A DNA stretch of 64,000 nucleotides from Xanthoparmelia taractica. Taxonomy: Eukaryota; Ascomycota; Lecanoromycetes; Lecanorales; Parmeliaceae. Where the stretch lies: assembly GCA_033085395.1 (NCBI GenBank), contig JANQBS010000070.1:1-64000 (forward strand), written 5' to 3'. Position numbers and translations under genes: made by a program. Below the pieces are notes generated by a model. It had not been told where the DNA came from and did not search any database. It saw only the letters and a program-made list of their open reading frames with translations. This document shows positions 47,855-59,098 of the stretch, in pieces; positions within the stretch are counted from its first letter, which is position 1; each line of letters opens with the position of its first letter.

Positions 47855-49973
47855 TGTTTCTTATAGGCTTTATGTACTCTGGCTTTGCTTTGGAGAAGTT
47901 GGAGTAGAAAAGGGAGTTGGAGGGTTGGAAGTCGCAGCTGGTAGAGTAGAGCCTTATGTCTTCAGCTTTAGCATGAAACCATGTGTCACCGTAATGGCTG
48001 TAAGCAGGGATGCACCGCGGGAGGGCCAGACAAAAAAGTAAGCAAGCCTTGCAAAAAAGGATGTGTTGGCTTTGGGTGTAGCAAGTTCGTTATGGATTGT
48101 GTGGAGGATGTGGGATTTGCTGGCGCATGTACTTATGTGTTAAGTGTGGGTGAGGAGGGTTTTATGTGCCGAGTTGGACAGTGAGGAAAAAAGTTCGGTT
48201 AGGTTTGCCTGTGTATACTTATGACGCAGGGCAAGTGTGGCAAGGGATTCTGTCTACCCAGTCTACAATATAATACCTCTTCTCCAGGGCAGTTCCTTGC
48301 CATTTCATAAGGCTAATTTCTGCTTACTCGTGGTAGATTCCGTCTTATCCCATAGACATACCCATATATAAGCAAATCCTCATAACAGCCTTCACTTAGC
48401 CTCCCCACACCTAACGATACGGCCGTTCGTGTTCGAGCAATGCTCAACGGTATGGTAAACACTTGACCCTCGTGAACTCGATTCAAAGCTCGCGCGGGGC
48501 CTGTCTTTTGGTCCATTGGGCAGCAACGTTGTCTTTCGACAGAGCCTCAAAGAGACACCAAACCACAAATGAGTGCCCGCAGTATTGTAGATCAGACCCG
48601 ATATATCAATCTTTCCGTCGATCTTCACATTTCGACATAGGAAACGCGGCGCATGCATTTTGGACTTTTGCATGAAGCTATCGACCATTTTCAACACCAC
48701 GTTCAATACCAAAAGAATTGGGCACCAAATATAGCCCTGTAGAGTTGAGCCAAGCGTAGCAGTCGAATATGTAACTGTTCGTAGCCGTCTGTAGAATCAT
48801 CTCCAAGCTCTATTTGCAGGTCAATCTCCCCATGTTTTAGTAGCAGCTTAGAGGCGATATAGAGAGCCCCGAAGCCTGATCCTCGGAAAAGAATGGTCTC
48901 TTGACTTGGTTGATCTTCGTTGACTGTCCAAGAAGCATTGGCCTGAAGCTGTGGTGGCTGGAGAGATTGTCAATGTCGAGACATTATAGCTCTCTCGGTC
49001 AAGGGCCCTGAGGCTGCGGAGAAACTAATGTCATGTCTACAAGAAAGAGACAAGACCTTTGCCAAGAGCCTCATCCACCAAAGTGGGATGTTGATAGTTT
49101 AGCAGTGGTCCGCTTATCAAAGTCCTTATCACAGAAATCGGCAGCCTTGAGATTGATGAATAATCTGGAGGGGTCCAAGTACATGTACGGTCACGGAATG
49201 AAAGACGGGAACAAGGTGCATCTTCTGCACATGCCACGACCACGAAGTATAATGCAGGGTAAGGAAGTCACTCCGCTACACGGTCATAAGCTGCTAACCC
49301 GGAATTCCACATGCCGGATTTCTCCTGGCTGCAAGGCGACCTAAGGCCTAGATCTTGAAAGACGAGAAGGAAAGAAGCCAATGGCAAGCAGCCACGAAAT
49401 CAGATGCAGAAGAAAGTAGCAGTCACACGATAGGTGGGAAGAAGAAGACGCATATCTTGGCGCGAGCGGCTGAAGGGAACATGTCATATGAATATGATAA
49501 TTATGCTCGTAGGAATAGAGCAATGGAATCATACCTCTCGGAGAGGTTCATATTGGAAGGATTGTAGGCAAGCATTTCATAGAGTAAGGTAGCTTGTAAA
49601 GTAGAAGAAGTTGCAAGCCATTGACTTTGGAAAAGACGCCAGCCTTCTCTAGCGCGCTTTTGCCCAGCAACACCCGCCAAGATGCCAAGATGCCAAGACT
49701 AGGGTCAACAACAAATCCCTCCAGCTTGTGAGGAGACAAGTTTTTCTTCAATCTTTTTTGATTCATATTCATTAAACCTATAACTATCCAAGTTTGGACA
49801 ATCTGAAGCCCTTAAGTACGGCACCAGTATTCAGAAAACATCGCCTCATCACTTGAAAGTTACGAGATCGAAGCGTGTTGCTGGCAACTCGCCAAAGTAC
49901 ACCTTCGTCTCTTACTTTCCCCCCTTTGAAGCAAGAGTCTCTTCTTGTCTTCCTTTCGATTCGTTACTCATAA
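47855..49973. promoter_or_regulatory. divergent upstream region between the 45563-47854 gene and HEX1
   Basis: About 2.1 kb with no supportable gene. It holds the promoters of both flanking genes. An open frame at 47981-48184 encodes 67 residues with nine Cys but no signal peptide and lies where the 5' leader of the minus-strand gene should be, so I treat it as chance. Confidence 0.45.
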
Positions 49974-50695
49974 CGGTTCGGAAGGCATTCGAGAAAAGAC
50001 TCCCACACTCTCGTCAATCTGGACTTTGACGCCAGAGTCCCGATCCCTTTCAGTGTCTTCCCGTCGTCGTACCGGAGCGACGCTGCTGAAGAAACTACTC
50101 GCGTCAGAGTAGGGAGAGAGACCAACCAGCGCGTCGGACGGGAAGGTCACGAATCCAAGTACTCTTCTTTCTCTGCATCCCTTCCAGGCCGGAAAGGTAC
50201 CAGGTACGACGAGGAGGAGGTCAAAGTCTACGAAGATAACCGTGAACGCCGTCCGCGCCGCAAAGAAGACGACGTAACTGTCTACGCAGAGGAAGACCGT
50301 TACCGCTCGGACCGACATCAACGAGACCACGATCACGCAGAAGTGGACGTTACCAGAGATCATCATCACGATCACCCAGAGGTGGAAGTCAGAAGAGATA
50401 TGTAAGTCTAGCCCGGTATCCATTAAGTTCGTAACCACTTGAATGGCATCATACTGATATCTACATTACTTGCAGTTACCGAGATACTGACCGCCGCTAT
50501 ACTGATACTAAGGTCGACATAGAAGCTCCTCACCACCACCACCATCGCCGCGAAGAAGAGATTGACATCACCGAACGCGATTACCGACGCCGCCTTAACC
50601 CCAATTACGACGTAGAATTCGAGCGTCGTTATACCGGACCTCGAGAGGAACGGGTTGAAGCTGAGACAACTGTAGATCCACCGCATCGTTCAGGC
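49974..50695 (+). other. hex1: in-frame upstream exons of HEX1 (long N-terminal form)
   Basis: An open frame 49974-50401, joined through a 74-nt GT-AG intron (50402-50475) to 50476-50695, runs directly into the HEX1 start with no stop. It encodes a charged His/Arg/Glu/Asp-rich segment (DHDHAEVDVTRD, HHHDHPEVEV, APHHHHHRREEE, ITERDYRRRLNPNYD). No ATG lies in frame after the stop at 49971-49973, so a further 5' exon would be needed. HEX1 genes of other fungi are known to give longer forms by alternative splicing; that this one does is inference. Confidence 0.6.
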
Positions 50696-51346
50696 ATGGG
50701 TTACTACGACGACGAAGGGCGCTACCACTCTATCCGGCGCGGCCTCGAGCATGCTGCCGAACGCGTGTTTCACCCTTTCCATCCACAGCATGAGCGCGAA
50801 GAGGTGATTGTCGAGAAGGAAGATCGGGAGCGAGGTCCTACTCGTGTCCGTGACGGAGTCCATGAGACTGTTCGCTATGTTGAGCGTCGTGGCTTGGTGG
50901 CCAATACCATCACCATTCCCTGCCATCATATCCGCATTGGCGATCTGTTGATCCTCCAAGGTCGTCCCTGTCAAGTTATCCGTATCACCACCTCTGCTCA
51001 GACCGGTCAGCACCGTTACCTAGGAGTTGACCTCTTCACCAAGCAACTTCACGAAGAATCAAGCTTTGTCTCCAATCCTTCCCCTTCAGTCATCGTCCAG
51101 AACATGCTTGGCCCCGTTTTCAAGCAATACCGCGTTCTTGACATTCGCGACGACGGCCGTGTTGTTGCCATGACCGAGACTGGCGATGTGAAGCAAGGTC
51201 TTCCAGTCATTGATCAGGGTGGATTGTGGTCGAGACTCAATGACGCCTTCGCCAACGGCCGTGGCAGTGTTCGTGTACTAGTCATCAATGATGGAGGGCG
51301 TGAGCTCGCGGTGGACTACAAGGTCATCCATGGCTCAAGACTGTAA
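50696..51346 (+). CDS. hex1: HEX1, Woronin-body core protein
   Basis: HEX1 is imported into peroxisomes and self-assembles into the crystalline core of Woronin bodies, which plug septal pores after hyphal wounding. The 216-residue product starts MGYYDDEGRYHSIRRGLEHA, the usual start of the short form. It then has the eIF5A-like fold: TITIPCHHIRIGDLLILQG, PCQVIRITTSAQTGQHRYLG, VDLFTKQL, and the second barrel with KQYRVLDI, VVAMTETGDVKQGLPVID. The protein ends -SRL, a type 1 peroxisomal targeting signal. HEX1 is restricted to Pezizomycotina. Length is slightly above the roughly 176 residues of the Neurospora protein because of the charged N-terminal region. The upstream exons are in frame. Confidence 0.95.
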   Translation: MGYYDDEGRYHSIRRGLEHAAERVFHPFHPQHEREEVIVEKEDRERGPTRVRDGVHETVRYVERRGLVANTITIPCHHIRIGDLLILQGRPCQVIRITTSAQTGQHRYLGVDLFTKQLHEESSFVSNPSPSVIVQNMLGPVFKQYRVLDIRDDGRVVAMTETGDVKQGLPVIDQGGLWSRLNDAFANGRGSVRVLVINDGGRELAVDYKVIHGSRL

Positions 51347-53332
51347 ATCAGGATCAGGTATGAATTGAACAGAATCAACGAAGGATTGATGCTGATCGTG
51401 AATAGCATCTGCTCTATTCTCGATTGATTGTGAGTAGAGAGTACCTCGGCTATTGTGGATCTCCTTCAAGCTTTACTGTCAATACTCAAAGCAATGACGG
51501 GTCGTGATTTATCTGTAATCCCGTGGGATAATGGACAAGGGCAAGGTCATACTATTGGCGTCTAACAACTTCCATTCTTCATTAATTGCCATCACTTTAA
51601 GTACAGGTTGGAAAATACGCCCAGCATTACATAGGTGTGCATTGAGTTGGAAATTCAACATCGATCATAGCATGTTCAATGCAACTACTGCGTTTTGTTC
51701 AAAGTTTGTCGGTTGATTTTGCTTCCTCTGACCTGTAGTCCGTGGTCCCTGGACTGGCTTATGGCGTTACCACGTATGACTCTCTTTCCTGCTCCCTTCT
51801 GTTACAGCCACTTCTTTATACGACTCTCGATTGCTGCAGGCCATGGGAGTCTCATACTCCACCTATGAAGTCTTTGCTCCAACGCGCCCCACCTCGGACA
51901 ATGACTCCACTGAAACCTTTGCTGCGGATGTCTCTGAACAAGCTCTGGAACCAACGACCTGGAGGATTTGAGTCAAATCTCTACTGCCTGTATGAACAAC
52001 TGTGGGCTTTTCCTTACCTCGACCTCGAGGGCACCGTGCAAAGTCTTTCTGTTCATTCTCAAGCAACTCAAGCAAGATTTATAATGTATGTTGGGAAGTA
52101 GGTAGCTCTACGACGTGCCCCTGTGCCTGAAAGTGAAAGGAAGCAGAAAAAGAAAGACGACTGCGACGCTTTGAGAGGTTCATACATATATTTTCTGGCG
52201 CAAACCTCGCCAGAGATCAGAATCCGATGAACCAAGAGAAGCTACCCCTGGCTACAGCGACGAACTGTCCACCGTCTACAAATGATGGCATATTCTCTCT
52301 CCCGCCTCTATTAACTCTCACCTGCCCCTGCCCCTGCCCCTGTCCCTCTTTCCACAGCCCCTAACCCCTCACATTCTCCCCCCCCCCCGCAACCCATCGG
52401 AGACAGCTGAAAGAACCCATTCACTCACACCCAATCCAATCCAATCCACCCCAATCCCATCCCACCGTTCCGCTCCTCATCCTCCACCTCCTCATCACAA
52501 CACCTAAAACCACACGAACCCGCATACCCCCGCCAACATTTCTCCCGCAATCCGCACCATCTGCATCTGCATTCGATAGATGCAGGGTGAAGATTTTGGA
52601 GAGAGGAAAAATAAATTCCGGCGAGGGATTCGATGTTCGGCTGCGTTGAAATACGTGGCCGTGGGGATAGATTGATGGGGGATGGATGGATGGATGGATG
52701 GATGGATGTTAAATGGCGCGAAGAATGTCTCCCGTTTAGGGGGATTTACGCCATTGCCATGCTTCTTTCATCGCCTGGGACGCTTGCAAGGTACGTTCGC
52801 TCGCCTTGCTGGTGAGTGTAGAGGATGGCGAGGCTAGGGATGTGGTGCCGCCGGAAAATTGAGTCAGGAGTTAATTGTGGAGGAGTGGAGTTTGGGAGGC
52901 GAGTGGGTAGAGGGTCGGGGACTGGGAGAGGAGGTCTAGGAGGGAGGTTTTATCAGTTGGGACGGTGAATGCTTGATCTCAAATTCCGGATCGAACAACA
53001 GACGAAGGCTTCGAAAGTGAAAGTGATGATGAGATGGGATATATAGTGGCATCGTTTCCAAGTGGCATATATTGTGTCCACAACATGTAATAGATAAATA
53101 ATCGTTCAGACATGGTATCCCGTCAAACCCCCAGTCAACGCCAGCCCACAGAAACATTGGACACCGGCCATGCAGTCCTTTTAGCTAACGGACCGGAAGC
53201 GCCGCTTCCGATAAAGGAACGACTCATCTGAATCTACAAAGTCTGCGACTTTGACTTTCCAACCCACAAAATCCGAAACAGGGTATGAAAACTCCAGATA
53301 CATTGCTCTTGGAACCTGGTAGCACTGGCCGT
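51347..53332. other. convergent intergenic region with simple repeats
   Basis: About 2 kb between HEX1 and the convergent X325-type gene. No gene is supported; the longest open frames are short and featureless. It contains a CCTGCC-type tract (52320-52346), a C run near 52379-52388, CCAAT repeats (about 52432-52450) and a (GGAT)n tract (52681-52708). Confidence 0.5.
52681..52708. repeat. (GGAT)n microsatellite
   Basis: Seven GGAT units in a row in non-coding DNA. Confidence 0.9.
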
Positions 53333-54206
53333 CTACAACAGGCCCCACATGACCATCACCGCAAGAGGTATCAAAGCCATCCAAGTGACTTTACACGAGA
53401 GGAGAATGTCCGCGTCCGATGTCTCACCGGCGGTGCTGTAGACGTATTGGAGAGCGATGTCTGAAGTGTTCGCACAATTATCGGGCGTGACCTCCGGCAC
53501 GTCTTTGGGGTCCGCAAACGTGATATCCACACACTGTATTCCCACACTATCAGCAGCCCATCCTAAAAGCTTTGACCTTGAGAGGGGATCAGAAAGCCTG
53601 GCGACTCACATTAAATAAGGACGCTCCGTGCTGGGCTGCCTCAATGACCTGGATTGTCGCATTGTTTCCAATCACCGCTGTGTAATTCGCCGGCAGCGGC
53701 ACCTGGGGCAGGCAAAAGGACCCGTTGTACGCTGTGTTGGTTGGCCCAACGATTGAGAACACCGGTTGCATGATCAAGGAATAGTTCTCAGGCACCGTGC
53801 CATCGCCGAGATTGATATAAAACAAAGCGTTGAAGTGGCCCTGGAACCAACCAGGCTGGACGCCGATAGCGCCGCCTGATACGGGCCATTTCGTCCTATT
53901 GGTAGACATGGGCATGCCGCCACCTGTGGGGAGCCGTCAGCATCAAGCAGTGTACGAATGTACAGGATTCCTGAGCGCACATGGATAGATCCATTGCATG
54001 CCATAGGGGTATGTATTGTCGCCGCCAACGCCGAGACCATTGGATCCGGCTATGGCGCTGCCGTTGAGCCCAGTGATGTTGCCTGTCGTATGCAGGTTAT
54101 CGCCGCGCCATCCGGGGTACGTTATGACTGTGTGAGAGGAGACGAGGCCAAAGAATAGGGAGAGACATGACGTCGCGACAAGGAGCAGTGAGTGCGACCT
54201 GAGCAT
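53333..54206 (-). CDS. X325/BIM1-like copper-binding GPI-anchored protein (LPMO-like fold)
   Basis: Three exons on the minus strand (54206-53981, 53923-53610, 53533-53333) give 246 residues. A signal peptide ends LVSS, so the mature protein begins with His25 (HTVITYPGWRGDNL), the N-terminal copper ligand of LPMO-like folds. A second conserved histidine lies in WFQGHFNALFYINLGDG. Cysteines at YPCGG, FCLPQ, CVDITFAD and NCANTSD would form the disulfides. The C-terminus has a Ser/Thr/Ala stretch (STAGETSDAD) followed by a hydrophobic tail (ALIPLAVMVMWGLL), a GPI signal. The family is known from Cryptococcus Bim1, where it aids copper uptake, and is not believed to cleave polysaccharide. Copper acquisition or a wall role is inferred. 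Confidence 0.9.
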
Positions 54207-55147
54207 TATGAAGGTGGTGGTGGTAGATAAGGAAAGGTAGTATCAATTATAACGAGCAGAGCTGTTCGATCCTTGCCTTGAGTGGAAGTGGATAGAGAAA
54301 TGTGCTTGCTTAGACAACAGCGAAGCCTTGAACAATTAACGATATAAAATTCATGTAAGAATAGATGGAGGGACAGAGCAGGGGAGGCAGAGGAGTGCTT
54401 TTTTTTGTCGCCCACCTGGAGCTGTAGCCGCGCCAGTGTGGAAGAATGGACAGTGGACAGGGCCTTGACTTGCTAGGACTGGAGCATCGCTGATTGGGGG
54501 AGAGGGGGAGCAGGTCGGCGGTTGGAGAAGAGCTTGTCAGCACATTGCATGCAGTTAGATCACCTATCAACCAATGACTGTAAGGATAGCACCTGCAATG
54601 ATGTGCCGCTAAGGATTTCTTCGGCGGCAACCTTACCATCCCGAACAGCAAAGTAGCTCCCTTTGGGGCTTTTGCCTCCAACAGTTGAACAGTCTCAAAA
54701 TTGAAAACCCCTGGGCGTTGATATTCTTCGGCAAGATTTGGCAACGACGTTGGAGAAAGATCAGAATGAAAATGAAACTGAAAGTATTCTGAGGCATCAA
54801 AATCACATAATAATATTACATTAGCATCTCTTTTATTGCAATGGCAACCAAAGTGATTCGACGCCGAGTCAATCTTCTTTTCTGCCTCGGCGGAAACCCC
54901 CACTTTCAGGCGCCGAGCCTCACGGTTGTCTGCATGAACATATAAAAAAAAAGGTTCATGCAAACAGCCAAAAATATCAAGATACACAGTGGCAGATTAC
55001 TGATTAGCTATCCCAAAAGATCCGTAATAATTATCACGTCTTGTGCACCCAAATCCATGAGCTATCATACACCATTCCCAACATCGACCGACCCTGAACA
55101 CCGCCGTGCCCATGCAGACAAGTACCACCCGAGGACCACAGACCGTA
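54207..55147. promoter_or_regulatory. upstream region of the X325-type gene, 3' of the rhodopsin-domain gene
   Basis: Both flanking genes read leftward, so this holds the promoter of the gene at 53333-54206 and the 3' end of the 55148-56688 gene. A 225-codon minus-strand open frame (54310-54987) fills most of it. It has no domain, and its composition is that of non-coding DNA, so it is not called. Confidence 0.4.
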
Positions 55148-56688
55148 TCATATTCTCGCCGGTCCGATGTACCTTGGCTCCAGCAAAGAAACTGGGACCC
55201 TTTCCTTGCCAGGCCTCTCCGACCTCAGTATCGACTGAAATGGCCGCTCTTGTCGGAAATCCAATGAAGGACTTACGTTTGATACAAACCTGGCGTTCTG
55301 CAGCGTCTGTGGCCATTTCCCCATCTCGAAACAGCCATCTGCCTTCTCCAGATCAGGCAAGTCTTCGTCCAGAGTCTCGTATGGAGCCTTTTTGGCACAC
55401 GAGGGCGGGGGCGGGCTCCATATTGGGGAAAGGGGGCCACCTTTCCCTCCGCTGCCAGCGGACCTGATGTCCTTGGATGACTTGGTGCTCGTGCCTTTCG
55501 CGTGTGGTGTGTGAACTTTGGCACGGGCAAGGAGAGGTCTCATTGTTGGCAGGCAAGCTGCTGTGATTGAACAGCATGACTCAACCGTGCTCCAGATCCC
55601 TAAACTGACGCCGGTCCAAGTCGGGTCCGTCAGCGTCCAGTCAGACCGGAAAATCGCGTGTATGCGGACAGCGGCTGGGTTACAACTTCACCGTTAGTAT
55701 TGCTTATTTAACGGGGGACACTGAGTCGGAAACATGTTTCGGGGGTGAGAACTGCCCAGAGGTGACTGAAGACAGGGCAACAGAATCAAAAGATACGTAC
55801 AGGTCACGCAGACACTATATTTAACACATTAGTCGACGTTGCCCAAGAAGAGGAGCCATTGGAACGGCTTGGAATGACTCACAAAGCTCCAAGCATGAAG
55901 ATGCCCGTCAAAGATACCTTGAGCCTTCTGGTGACTTGAAGCTTCCATATCATCGGAAGCGGTATGATCAAGAGCATAATATCAAGGATCATATTCGCGA
56001 TCCCCGTACCCAGCGCAGAGGCTCTAATATCCTGGCATTTAGGATTCTGTATGCTCTTGTCCCAGAAGGCTTGTACAGGAATACATTGGAAGATCGAGTC
56101 TAGAAATGCAGCGATCCACCACATTACCGTCAGGGCTCCAGCCACACAAATTCCGGTTCGGAACCATTGATTAACCCCAAAGAGGCGATGGTACAATAGC
56201 AGAATCGACACTTTTACGAGCGCTTGCACGCAAAAGTACATGGTTTGAATGGCAACCAAGCTCTACTTGTTGTCAACGTACCATCTGGTGAAGTAGGGAC
56301 AACATCGACTCACCTGAGCAAAGCGAGTGAGTTGCCACGGTTCTAGTGCTTGGACGTGCCTCCCGAAGTTCAAGTTGGCAACTTGGTATAAAATCAAGGC
56401 GGACAGACCCAACTGAACGGTCTTCGTTCTCGGTCAGAGCAGTCCCCCCATTTTTGGTTCGCACTTTAGACTCACCAATGCTGCAATGATGATCCAGTCA
56501 TCCCACCACAGTTCGGCCTTGGCGAGCCTTCTACATAGTAGGCGAAGGGCAACGGCAATGGTGGCGGCTATAGTGACGACGATGCAGGCTGCATAGACGT
56601 TTGGCTGAAGGCTTTGGGCGAGGAAAGCTGGACTTGGGTCTTGATGTGTCGTCGGAGGTCCAGCCTCGTTGCTAAGGACTGTTCGCAT
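55148..56688 (-). CDS. fungal rhodopsin-domain seven-transmembrane protein
   Basis: Five exons on the minus strand (56688-56476, 56412-56314, 56262-55883, 55814-55801, 55674-55148) give 410 residues. Seven hydrophobic spans are visible, beginning VYAACIVVTIAATIAVALRL and including WWDDWIIIAALLGLSALIL, then TMYFCVQALVKVSILLLYHRLF and VMWWIAAFLDSIF. A conserved CxDIRASALGTGIANMILD loop-span block, LGAFVCVTSAVRIHAIF and WSTVESCCSITAACLPTMRPLL complete the fold. The WWDDW motif and this order match the fungal integral-membrane family often labelled rhodopsin; it has no retinal lysine evidence and its ligand is unknown. Exon 4 is only 14 nt but is needed to join LGAFVCVT to SAVRIHA. The cytosolic tail is Ser/Pro/Lys-rich. 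A 42-nt in-frame stretch near the end may also be spliced. Confidence 0.85.
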
Positions 56689-57814
56689 GTTGATTGCGGA
56701 TTGATAAGTGGTCGGAGAGGGGCTTTTGAGACGCGGGAGCCCGACATGATAAATAAAGTCACTGATGACGGAAGGTAGTAGGCTTGATTGAGGCACACGA
56801 TGTTCCTTAACCTTGAGCTGGAGCCATGATTATTATTATCGGCGTCTTTACGGTGTATTGTTCAATTGGAATATATAAGGCTCGTGCGGCGTCTGCACCA
56901 TAGTGCGATTTTCCATTGGTGTTCCGCAGACAGATAGAAGCCAATAAGGGTTTGGGTGAAATAGAAAAGAGGTGATTTGAAGCGAGATAGTAGTAGCAAG
57001 TCAAATAGATTGGTGGCACAAAGCATCAGCAAGTCATAATACTTTATATATTACGTTATTGTTGAATGGTAAATGGCACAATAATGTTGTTGTTTCCCGT
57101 TCACTACTATTCTTGGTACCTTTTGACAAGTACTAAGGTGTTGATACTTTGTACCCCCCGAATTCCAGACTGTGGGGTCCTCCAGACTCTCCTTGAGCAC
57201 TCAAGTATGCCAGTACTGTATTGGTTATTTTTACATCTCGCCAGTTCCTCGGCCAAATATATTGGAAACCTAAGGGTACCTCGGCTGAAGTCAATGGACA
57301 AATGGCTACAACTTACAAGTACCGCGTATGTTAGCTGCCCCATTCAATTGCCCGCTCATCTGTGATGCTTAACATTGAAGCTACTTTACTCCACATCAAG
57401 CTAGCAGGTGGCGAAAACCCTGTTGCTTTAATGTGGCGTGGTGGAAAGTTTACAAAAACGTGAATGAAGCTATACGCACTTTGAGAAGAGAAGAGGGAAT
57501 CTGGAGTGAGAAGATCATTGATTTTATACCTGAAGATCGAACCCGAACGTGCTCTCTGAATCACTGTACCTTTGATATCAGCAGCTTAAATTGAACCCCA
57601 ACCATGTATTGCCACAACAAGACCGCTGCAACATCAGCATCAAAACCAAGAGGCGAAATGCACATGCTATCCGCCATACAATGATCTCTTCATCTCCATG
57701 GATTTCGCTTCAGATGCGTAGAGCGTCTACTCCATTTCTATTCAGCGCAAGAACCGATACCAACCATTCTCCAAAACCGTTGAAAAAGAGACCCTCCAGA
57801 TCAAGTAAAACACC
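56689..57814. promoter_or_regulatory. divergent promoter region
   Basis: 1.1 kb between the divergent starts of the rhodopsin-domain gene and the SRR1-like gene. No gene is supported. It must hold both promoters. Confidence 0.45.
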
Positions 57815-58842
57815 ATGACCCGCCGCAAGAAACCACCACCCCAGCAAAAACGCCAACAAGTCACCGACTCGGCAGGCTGGACCCACGTCATCAAAGGCCC
57901 ATCCGGCGTCACCGTCCCCAAACGCACCAACGTACGTCTCGAACGCGAAAATTCATCGACCGAATCGAAATACACCCTCGAGACATACCTGGACCGCTTC
58001 CGGAACCACCATGTCCCCATCTGGAAGCAATCGGATTGTTTCAAATCCCTATCCCGTATCTTCGAACAAGACATAATTCCCCCAGATCAGACGAACATGA
58101 CAATCACACGGTGCGTCTGTCTCGGCCTGGGCAGCATGACCGCCGGGTCCGAAAGTTCGTCGTATGAACTCGCGGCTCTGATGTCCATGCTCGAGATACT
58201 AGGTAATATACCCATATCTCTCCCCCTCCCCTCCCCTCCCCTCCCCTCCCCTTCCCCCCTCCCCAACACCCCAAAAAGCCAATCAACCCCCAAACAGGCA
58301 AAACCCACACCCCCCCCCCAAACATAATCTTCCAAGATCCAATCTTCACCTCCCTCGACCGCACCATCCTGCAAACACTCGGCCACACCGTCCTCGACAC
58401 CCCGAACGCCTTTTCCCTCATCGACGGCTCGACTTTCCTCTTCGCGCCCCACCTCGAATGCCAGCATTACGCCACGGCCCTGGAGGTCGCGACGCCCGTT
58501 TTGACCGTCGGGTCGGATGTGCAGGTTTATGTGCATGGGTGAGTGAGTGTGCCACCACAGACAGAACTCTCTCCTTCGTCGTCTCCCCTTGACGGACGGT
58601 ATCGGCTTACCAATGTATGTGTGTCCAGCCTGTTGTCGTCCGTTGCCGAAAGCTCAAAGAAAGGGTCGTGTCAGATCTTTCGGGATTTCATGGGCAAGGT
58701 TGATTCGAGGCCCATGCCCGATTTTGACCGGACGTCTTGGTGCGAGTCCACGCGCATTTACTGGGTGAGGTCACAGGAAGGCGATTCTGGAGAGGGTGTG
58801 ATCGAGCAAGGCGTCACTTTGTTGAATCTAGATGAGCGATAA
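57815..58842 (+). CDS. SRR1-like domain protein
   Basis: Three exons (57815-58202, 58298-58538, 58629-58842) give 280 residues. A basic start (MTRRKKPPPQQKRQQ) and a W-rich short motif (AGWTHVIKGP) precede the SRR1-like domain: ITRCVCLGLGSM, ELAALMSMLEIL, then IIFQDPIFTSLDRTILQTLGH, LDTPNAFSLIDGSTFLFAPH. The domain occurs from plants (a clock and light-response protein) to fungi and animals; the fungal role is not established. The first intron is unusual in carrying a C-rich (CCCCT)n tract at 58221-58260 next to its donor. The C-terminal third is less conserved. Confidence 0.85.
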
Positions 58843-58850
58843 TGCTGTAC

Positions 58851-58875
58851 TATGCTATGCTATGCTATGCTATGC
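58851..58875. repeat. (TATGC)5 microsatellite
   Basis: Five perfect TATGC units just after the SRR1-like stop codon, so probably within its 3' UTR. Confidence 0.9.
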
Positions 58876-59098
58876 TCTGCAGATTCCCTCCGCTTTTTTA
58901 TCTACACTTACAAGTCTCCAGGCATGAGACTCAATACGTACGCAACTATTCTCAAGCTAATCGAGTATATGGAAATCCCGCATGGCCATGAGCGTTTCAA
59001 TGCAACGTGCAAACATACAAGCAACCTCCCGTCCCGCAACCGTAAGCTTTTTGATGCTCCAAAACGCCAAAAAGTCAGCTCTGCATGCTGCCAATAAG

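Noticed and set aside
47981..48184. 67-residue open frame with nine Cys
   Set aside because: No signal peptide, and it lies directly upstream of a minus-strand gene where a leader or promoter is expected. The Cys spacing fits no family I know. Kept only as a note.
54310..54987. 225-codon minus-strand open frame
   Set aside because: Long, but no recognisable domain and no codon pattern typical of a gene. It fills the promoter of the X325-type gene and the 3' end of the rhodopsin-domain gene.
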